Assembly: GCA_039619475.1 (NCBI GenBank)
Contig: CM077116.1
Coordinates: 274,598,758 to 274,662,757, forward strand
DNA: 64,000 bases
Origin: Icerya purchasi
Taxonomy: Eukaryota > Arthropoda > Insecta > Hemiptera > Monophlebidae
Direction of reading: 5' to 3'
The notes below the pieces were generated by a model. That model saw only the letters and a program-made list of their open reading frames with translations. It searched no databases and was not told the DNA's origin. Positions within the stretch are counted from its first letter, which is position 1. Every line of letters starts with the position of its first letter. Below, piece after piece: positions 57,813-64,000 of the stretch. The position numbers and the translations under genes were made by a program.

Positions 57813-58949
57813 TTCTCGCCTTGTTTTATTGCTTTAAGTTTTTTTTTTTTTTTATTAATTAATTTTATCCGCGCTTGGTATTGAAATTAACCCATACATA
57901 CCAGCAAACAGTCAGATACCAACACGACTGGGTGCTTTTGTGGTACAAATTATCGTAGTCATGTGCGATGGTCACTATGGAATCATACCGACGTGTACCG
58001 TTGGTGAAAAACAATAATTTAAGTTTACTTCCTCAGTTTCAAAATAGCCTTATACTCGTCGAAATTGTAATACGTAATTTGTGTTTATTGTTTTCACCCG
58101 ACCGTATCGTCTAGAAGTTTAAGAAATGGCGAACATATGTAAGTACTTAATAATGGTGGAACTATCGAGTATTTAATAAAAAATGAAGATAAATCAGTAA
58201 TTTATTAATAAAACGTTGCGATGTTTTCGACTATTTTCGGAACAGAAAGTATGTATATAGCTGAAAACTATTACTTAAACATGTATATGAAATATAATTT
58301 AAAAAAAACTTTCTTCACTTTTTTTTTTGGAAAATTTAGCCCTGCTGATGTCGCGTATATTTCACACCAAAGTCGTTATTTCAAAAAAATAAAAAACGTT
58401 AAAAAAAATAAATATCCCAATAAAATTATGTAAAATATGTGTTTTGTGTTTATATATGTGTATGTATATATAACATGCTATAACTGTGGAAAAACTAAAT
58501 CGTTAACGTTTTGTGTAGAATTTCTCTGATAACAGTGAATGGGTAATGTAGAAATAAATTTGGTAGCTCGTGTTTCTTACTAACACAAATGATAACGTTT
58601 AACGGATGATACCTGAAAATCACCGCAGGTAGCCTGTAAAATGGTTCGAGTAAAAACCCTCATTCGCTAGTGCCTGAACGATCCACGTCCGAAAGCACCT
58701 ACGCCCGAAAAATTGCGCCTAAACGATTGCGCCCAAAAGAGCAGGCCCCCAAAAACACTGCATTGCTACGAGGAGCTTTAATAGAGTGTCAACTGAGGAT
58801 AGAGAGAAACGGACCTTAATTAGTAAAAAGGTGAAAGAACGGACCGGAGTAAAAACTCTTTGTTATTATAATACGTGATCCGAAACTTCCGAGCTCCTTC
58901 AATGGTGGCCGCTGGAAAAGAGATTACAGTCCTGATTTACTTTTGAATT
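57813..58949. other. No gene; T tract and a degenerate GCC-AAA minisatellite
   Basis: A T tract at about 57839-57853 has no recognisable LINE beside it. At 58668-58760, 14-16-bp units (ACGCCCGAAAAATTG, CGCCTAAACGATTG, CGCCCAAAAGAGC) form a degraded tandem array. The rest is anonymous. Confidence 0.5.
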
Positions 58950-59905
58950 ACGTATAAAATGAACACGTCGAAAATTGTAAAATTACCCTTTAAAAAAAAA
59001 GATCCAATCTCAAAAAATAAAATGGGATAGTTATTGAAAAAATTACTAAACGCAGTGATACCAACAGTGGCAAATTACTCATATTTTGTAGATGCGGTAA
59101 AGACCACAATACATGCAAGTACTCTAAGTGGATACAGAAAATTATATGTGTCTTGCCTAATGAAAGAACTGCCAGATAAATTCTAACAACACATAAAATA
59201 CTTTGCCGTCGTAGATTCATACGCGGACGAAACTAAGAACATGGATTGCTTAATACAATCCGAATAGTCAGACGGAAGAGATGACGTGAACTTGTTGGAA
59301 ACGTTAATGCGAAACGTAACAGCAAACAAGCCATGGCCTTCGTTGAAAAAATTTTCAGGCAATCAAACGCTGTAGAAAAATCAAAAAGTAGCCCGCCAAC
59401 TATTAATCAACGGAGAACCCAGCAGATCTAAACCGAAACGAAAAAGAATAAACGTAGATTCGTCGGTAATCTTGAAATTGAAAAGTTGCATTATTCCTGT
59501 CGAAATGGATGAAGTGCTAGCTTGAACAAAGATAATAAAGTGCGGCGACCAGCGGAATCGATGACTTAAAAACCGACCAGAGTTGATTGAATGGCTGACA
59601 ACATTTTTGCAGAATATGCTGAAGACGGATAAGCTCCGGAGAGAAGCTCATATAATTGCAACTGTTAGGCTCTAAAAGCCTTTTATAAATTTTATTACTC
59701 TACATACCAAATTTTTGGGGGAGACCAGTTAAGATCGCGGACGCTACTGGTTTCGAACGATATTAGCTTATGAAAGAAACCTCATTGTGGGAGCTGTGTC
59801 GGTAAATTTGGCAGCGGCATGTTAACCCATAGGTGACTAAAAAACAAACTACATAAACTGCGTAACGATCATCAAGTAAAAAGAACTGTCAATGGCCGAT
59901 TCGCA
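58950..59905 (+). pseudogene. Ancient LINE ('family E'), linker and first RT blocks
   Basis: Largely one plus-strand frame with about nine stops. Blocks in LINE order: YSYFVDAVKTTIHASTLSGY then RKLYVSC (where 'AVK.A..K.IPRGYRK.Y.P.W' is usual), VTANKPWPSLKKFSG, KVARQLLINGEPSRSKPKRK ('QIA.QLL.NGK...'), LIEWLTTFLQNMLKTDKLRR then EAHIIATVRL-KP ('WL...FN..L.T.K.P..W..A..IA.LKPGK'), FINFITLHTKFLGE ('YRPISLL...YK..E') and ERNLIVGAVSVNLAAA ('GAVFVDLSAAYDTV'). The frame is lost at about 59905, before the catalytic FADD. Confidence 0.75.
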
Positions 59906-60739
59906 TTGTTAAAAGAAAACCATTTTCATTTCGATTAAATTTATTTTATACGTTTTATTATATTATACATTTCATTTACTCTAACGATTTACTTCGGTCA
60001 GTTTAATTTTAATTAATCGCCGCAGCATTTAAATATGTCCGTTGTTATGATGCCGTTGTCATTGCGCAGTCTCGTCTATTTTTAATAACAGCCCCCGCGT
60101 TTTTGTTAATTTTATTCCCGATTTTAATTATTCGTTCCCAGTTCCTTTTAAAATTGTTTCTTTAAATTGTTTTCTACCTTTTTCCTTTTTCTTTCCTATT
60201 TTTTATTCATATGCAACCCTAATCATTGTCGTTCTTGACACATTTGGTTTTAATTTTGAGTTTGACGTAATCGAAAACTGTATGTACACAATGTCGAAAG
60301 ATTCTATATATCTTCTGACGGAGACGTATCGGTGTAAAGGTCTCTCTCTACTTTAGAGTTCTGGCTCCGATCTTATTTAACACGTACAGTAATGACCAAT
60401 CGTGCTCGAAGAAGCAAACCAGACATTTTCTAATGCAGCTGATAAACCCTTTTACGAAAGTAAAGAAAAATAAAGAAAAAAACTCAGGATGCAAGCGGCA
60501 GTATTACGTCTTAGAAAGGAAGAAGGAAAAAGATAAACATATTCACCGGGAAGAAGACCCCCCCCCAAAAAAAAGGTCGTTAATCGAAGTATCTCGGAGT
60601 TTCGCTGACGCAACACTGTACGAATATGTTAAACAGGAAATTAGCTATCGAAACGCTGCACGAGGGAAAGCCACGAAACTATGCGCGTTCATTTGCTTTG
60701 GCAGTTTTTAGCGGGGGAATATGTAAGCTGATCGGTACA
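59906..60739. other. Unidentified sequence between two halves of family E
   Basis: About 830 bases without homology to the LINE core that should lie here. The frame at 60433-60711 is lysine- and glutamate-rich and has no motif. A poly(C) run lies near 60557-60566. Confidence 0.5.
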
Positions 60740-61260
60740 ATGCGTGAACAACGCATTGAATGAATCAGGTAGGATTGTGACAGGAAACTTCTTAAAGCCT
60801 ACAAACGTAGACAAAGTATATCGGCTAGCTGGATTTGCTCCGCCAAACGTAGAACGGGCAAAATTGTATCGCAAACACGGAAGGGAATAAGAAAATGCAT
60901 GAGAAAATACACCCCACGTACAGTCGAATAAAATCGAAGCTTAAACTGCTGGAAAAAGTTTTCTGAAATGCACGGAAAAACTGTAGAGAGCGATGACTGA
61001 ATGAAAAAATGAAAATAGGCGGCACCCGCGAGTACGACCGCAAGAAAAACTAGCTAGTGGAGCGGATCCCACCCGTGGGTGTTTAAAGACCAAAATAGGA
61101 CGATGGAAAGATAACCTGCGGAAATGGGGATACTCTAATGACGGCATAAATGCGGTACAGGATATGATCCATTTTCGGAAATGACATCTACATCCGGAAA
61201 ATTGTAACAAGATCGACTTAAATTTATCAAACGACACAATGTTCAAAAAGTACCTGGTTA
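60740..61260 (+). pseudogene. Family E LINE, C-terminal piece
   Basis: The plus strand reads VNNALNESGRIVTGNFLKPT, then NVDKVYRLAGFAPPNVER (about 60745-60855), equivalent to the well conserved 'LN.A.RI.TG.LKPT....Y.LAGIAPP.IRR' block of this LINE type. After a degraded stretch comes KTKIGRWKDNLRKWGYSND (about 61088-61145), where 'R...N..KWG' precedes the zinc-like C-terminus; its cysteines are gone. The same strand and order as 58950-59905 make both one old element. Confidence 0.75.
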
Positions 61261-62689
61261 TATTGGTGAGGGAATTTGACTACGCTTTCGCGATAAACCC
61301 CATTTTTACGTTACCGTGGCTTAGATATAACGTTGCCTGTTGTTATGGTATTGCGATAAATTGTGTAATTACTTAATTAAATGTAACACTTAAATAATGC
61401 GCCCCGTAAAATTGATCCGCATTTGTTTCTATGTATGTGCTATGTGTGGCATAATACTTTTCACTTCAAAATTTAATTTTCACAAAAGCCGAAAAACAGA
61501 AATTGTTTCGCGAACGTTACATGTCGAGAAAAAAAAACGAGAGGTTAAATCAGTTTCTTATCAAGACGCCGTTTAGTTTGCGAAAGACCGAAAAAAAAAA
61601 ATAGGCGATTATTTTATACCGCGACTGTCATAGCGAAAGGAAATCGAAGAATTCAAAGAGAGGTAATGAAATACGAAATGACTTTGTTTCGACTGAACGC
61701 CACAAAATAATCATTTTAGGGAGGATTTTCAAAACGAGTACAAAAATCCCAAACTTGAATATATTTAAAACAAAATATAATATTGTATATTACTATAATT
61801 GTTTCCTTATCAATTTAACACGAAGTATTTAAAAATGACTTCAAAGTTGATGTGCATTATAATGCACATGGGACGTTTTTAATAATAAGATGAAGACAAA
61901 AACAAAAATTAAAGGAAAAGTATAAGAGCTTATCATGAATGTGAATATGTTGTTAAAAGTGAAGGAGGCGACTACAAAATTTAACGGAAAACTGCTAAAT
62001 CCGTAAAAAAAGAAATAGGTGAATAAATCATGAGGAAACGGTGAGATCTTCGAATAAAAAGTGGATGTTATTTCTATACGGATAGCAGAAATAGGATTAG
62101 AAGTCGGAGGCCTATATTGGAAAAGGATAGAAACCAAAGAAGAAAAGTAGAGGGGTGCATTAAAAGAAACTGTAACATCAAAGAAGACAGGAAAGTAGAT
62201 TGCATTAAAAGCGCAAAACCGTCGACGAATAAAGCAATGAGGATTTTTTTGTTAATAGATGGTGAATAAACGTGACAACGTCTGTTGATGGAAAAGTTTC
62301 TGACACGGGAAGCGAAAAGAACCAGATAAAATGAGAGAAAATTAGGTTTAGGCAGTATTCCAAACGAAACGAGTAGAGCAATTAAAATTCAAGAAAGAAA
62401 GGAGAGGTTTTTTAAAATGGGATCGAGATATTGACTCTCATTCCAGCAGCTTTTTATCAAAACGTGATTTTTTAATAACAAATACGACTAACAGGTGAAA
62501 TTACTACTATATAAAAAAAAGATTTATTCCATCCGTCTTTCTTTATACAACCGCTAAGTCTCTTAATATCCCGAGTTTCACCATTTAAAAATTAAATCTG
62601 TAGAATTATTGCAAGCGCTTTGCGGTACACAGAATAGTATCCACGGTGCATTAAGACTATGAAAACGTGTAATTTAGCCATGAGTTAAA
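61261..62689. other. No identifiable gene
   Basis: Anonymous. 61860-62430 is purine-rich like decayed family A on the minus strand, but no block could be aligned. Confidence 0.45.
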
Positions 62690-62960
62690 GAGTACTCTAG
62701 ATGTCACGATAGTTTAGTTGCTAGAGCATTTTACTTTCGTTACGGAGGTCTTAAGTTCGCTCCCAGGCGCATCAGAGATTATTACAAAAAAATTAAATAA
62801 TCGCTAATAAAATCATATAGAAGGCAAGTAGACAGACACGCACTTAGGACTACATATTTTGTGTCGCGAGCCCGGTATACTCTTTTACCATTACCTAACA
62901 GTCTAAAAGTGCGTCGCAAAGTCCCACCCTGGCTAGATAAACAAGTCGATAAATGTCACG
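62690..62960 (+). mobile_element. tRNA-derived SINE, copy 3
   Basis: Head with TAGTTGCTAGAGCATTTTACTT and AAGTTCGCTCCC (about 62710-62765), then ATTATTACAAAAAAATTAAA, AATCGCTAATAAAATCATATA and GAAGGCAAG, in the same order as copy 1. The body is shorter and more degraded. No duplication was found. Confidence 0.65.
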
Positions 62961-63291
62961 CAGTATCATTTCAGATCTCAAACAGGCACGTTTAACTGAT
63001 AGGATTCAAATATTCTCAACTATTTATGAATGCTGATTTGTGAGTGTGCAAGTTACAGCTTTGAATGGCCGAAAAACCTTCACAACAATTCCTTCTAAAG
63101 TTCAATGAAAAATCGTTTTCAATTGACTACGTCATTCTTTCCTGTCTTTTATTTGAAAAAAATCGTAGTAATTGTGCAACGCAACAATCGATCTTTATTA
63201 TCTTATACATATAACCCAACGAGACATAATCTGAGGGCAAAAAATGTAGTGTACCCCGGTGTAAGAATGACGTAGTCATTAATATACACAA

Positions 63292-63337
<46 letters not shown>

Positions 63338-64000
63338 TTGTATAATATCGATAGAAAGATCGCTATTCGTTAGGAACGAAACCGTATTTCATTTCTTTAA
63401 TGAAGCTTTCAAAGTTGACGAAACTTTCAAAAAATCGCGAAAAAATAACGCCCCCCCCCCCAATTTTGAATAAGGTTAAAAATATACGTATCCCCGTATA
63501 TTTCTCTAGTTTGGAACATCCGGCTTTTCAACTTTAAGATTAGGCCCTCGGGGTGGTGCAGAAAATTGTGACAGGGACGGATTCGATACTTGCAGCTCGA
63601 CCTTTTAGCGGTGTTCGATTATAAAAATATTCTCTTTAGTAAAATCATTAATTTACGATCTATCAAACACCGTGTTTTATTCGGCGTAGTCGCGGCTTGT
63701 AGGTATCGGAGATGCTTATCGGCTAAAATGAAATCTCGTTCGCGGTCGAACGGACGGATATGTCAAGTTCGAGATTGTATGCATCCACATTACTGGTAGC
63801 GGCCGATAGCGGAAATAACTACATGAGTCCGGTTCGAGTGCGCGTCGCTTAAAAGTTGCAGCTGAGGAAAGATTTGTAAAATCCGGTAAAAGTCAGACAG
63901 GGCAGTTAACGCGATATTATTCAGAAGATGTTCTAGAAACATCGATGCGATTATCAGTTTTATTAATTGTTATTCGGTTCGATGCTGAGATAGTTAGCGA
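62961..64000. other. No gene; long TA palindrome and poly(C)
   Basis: A 54-bp perfect palindrome at 63288-63341 (ACAAG, TA repeats, CTTGT) and a poly(C) run near 63451-63461. GC-richer anonymous sequence from 63540 to the end. Confidence 0.55.

Noticed and set aside
60433..60711. 92-codon gene between the two halves of the ancient LINE
   Set aside because: Lysine-rich, runs through poly(C) and poly(A), no motif.
61860..62430. Another family A copy
   Set aside because: Only the purine bias matches. No coding block or tail could be aligned.
1..64000. LTR retrotransposons or integrated viral genes
   Set aside because: No long terminal repeats, protease, integrase or viral replicase motifs were seen. 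All RT motifs fit non-LTR elements.

Overview
The window looks like AT-rich, non-genic DNA from an arthropod, most likely an insect. It holds no complete host gene, no rRNA and no true tRNA gene. What can be recognised is mostly non-LTR retrotransposon (LINE) sequence of at least seven families, plus tRNA-derived SINEs, minisatellites and (TA)n runs. The species and order cannot be fixed from the sequence. The mix of jockey, RTE, I/R1-type (with RNase H) and CR1-like elements is typical of insects.

Layout. 69-4447: a full-length jockey-type LINE (minus strand) with both ORFs open, a poly(A) tail and a perfect target-site duplication, so a young copy. 4566-8190: an old RTE-type LINE (minus) split by a 5'-truncated LINE of another family ('family B', plus, 5919-7444). 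8590-9705: a decayed 'family A' copy with a family B tail and a SINE. 12.2 kb: a second SINE. 15101-15400: a 6 x 50 bp minisatellite. 19.1-20.7 kb: an RTE derivative keeping its endonuclease and extreme C-terminus but lacking the reverse transcriptase (RT). 21.7-22.0 kb: a family B remnant. 23.2-26.4 kb: two different LINEs fused in the same orientation. 28-30 kb: family A tails. 30.7-32.4 kb: a 5'-truncated CR1-like LINE. 33.1 and 52.2 kb: two copies of an unclassified repeat with inverted repeats and paired hairpins. 34.1 kb: a 15-bp minisatellite. 35.8-46.5 kb: a graveyard of RTE and family A fragments, one with an inverted arrangement like twin priming. 46.6-50.1 kb: a second, decayed jockey-type copy. 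54.6-57.8 kb: the best family A copy, with an uninterrupted 1036-codon RT-RNase H frame. 59-61.3 kb: an ancient LINE broken into two pieces. 62.7 kb: a third SINE.

Family A is the dominant occupant, with about a dozen copies or remnants on both strands. Its RNase H, zinc-finger-like C-terminus and tail can be followed from copy to copy. The jockey-type element is the only one that could encode all of its own machinery. The SINEs would need RT from some LINE, but no shared tail was found to name the partner.

Non-repeat islands near 15.9-16.8, 43.8-44.7 and 50.4-52.0 kb are GC-richer and may be host sequence. The 51 kb island contains a GA-repeat, a TATAAAAG box and a short ATG-initiated frame ending in a consensus splice donor. 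It is the only hint of a host gene start, and it is a hypothesis.
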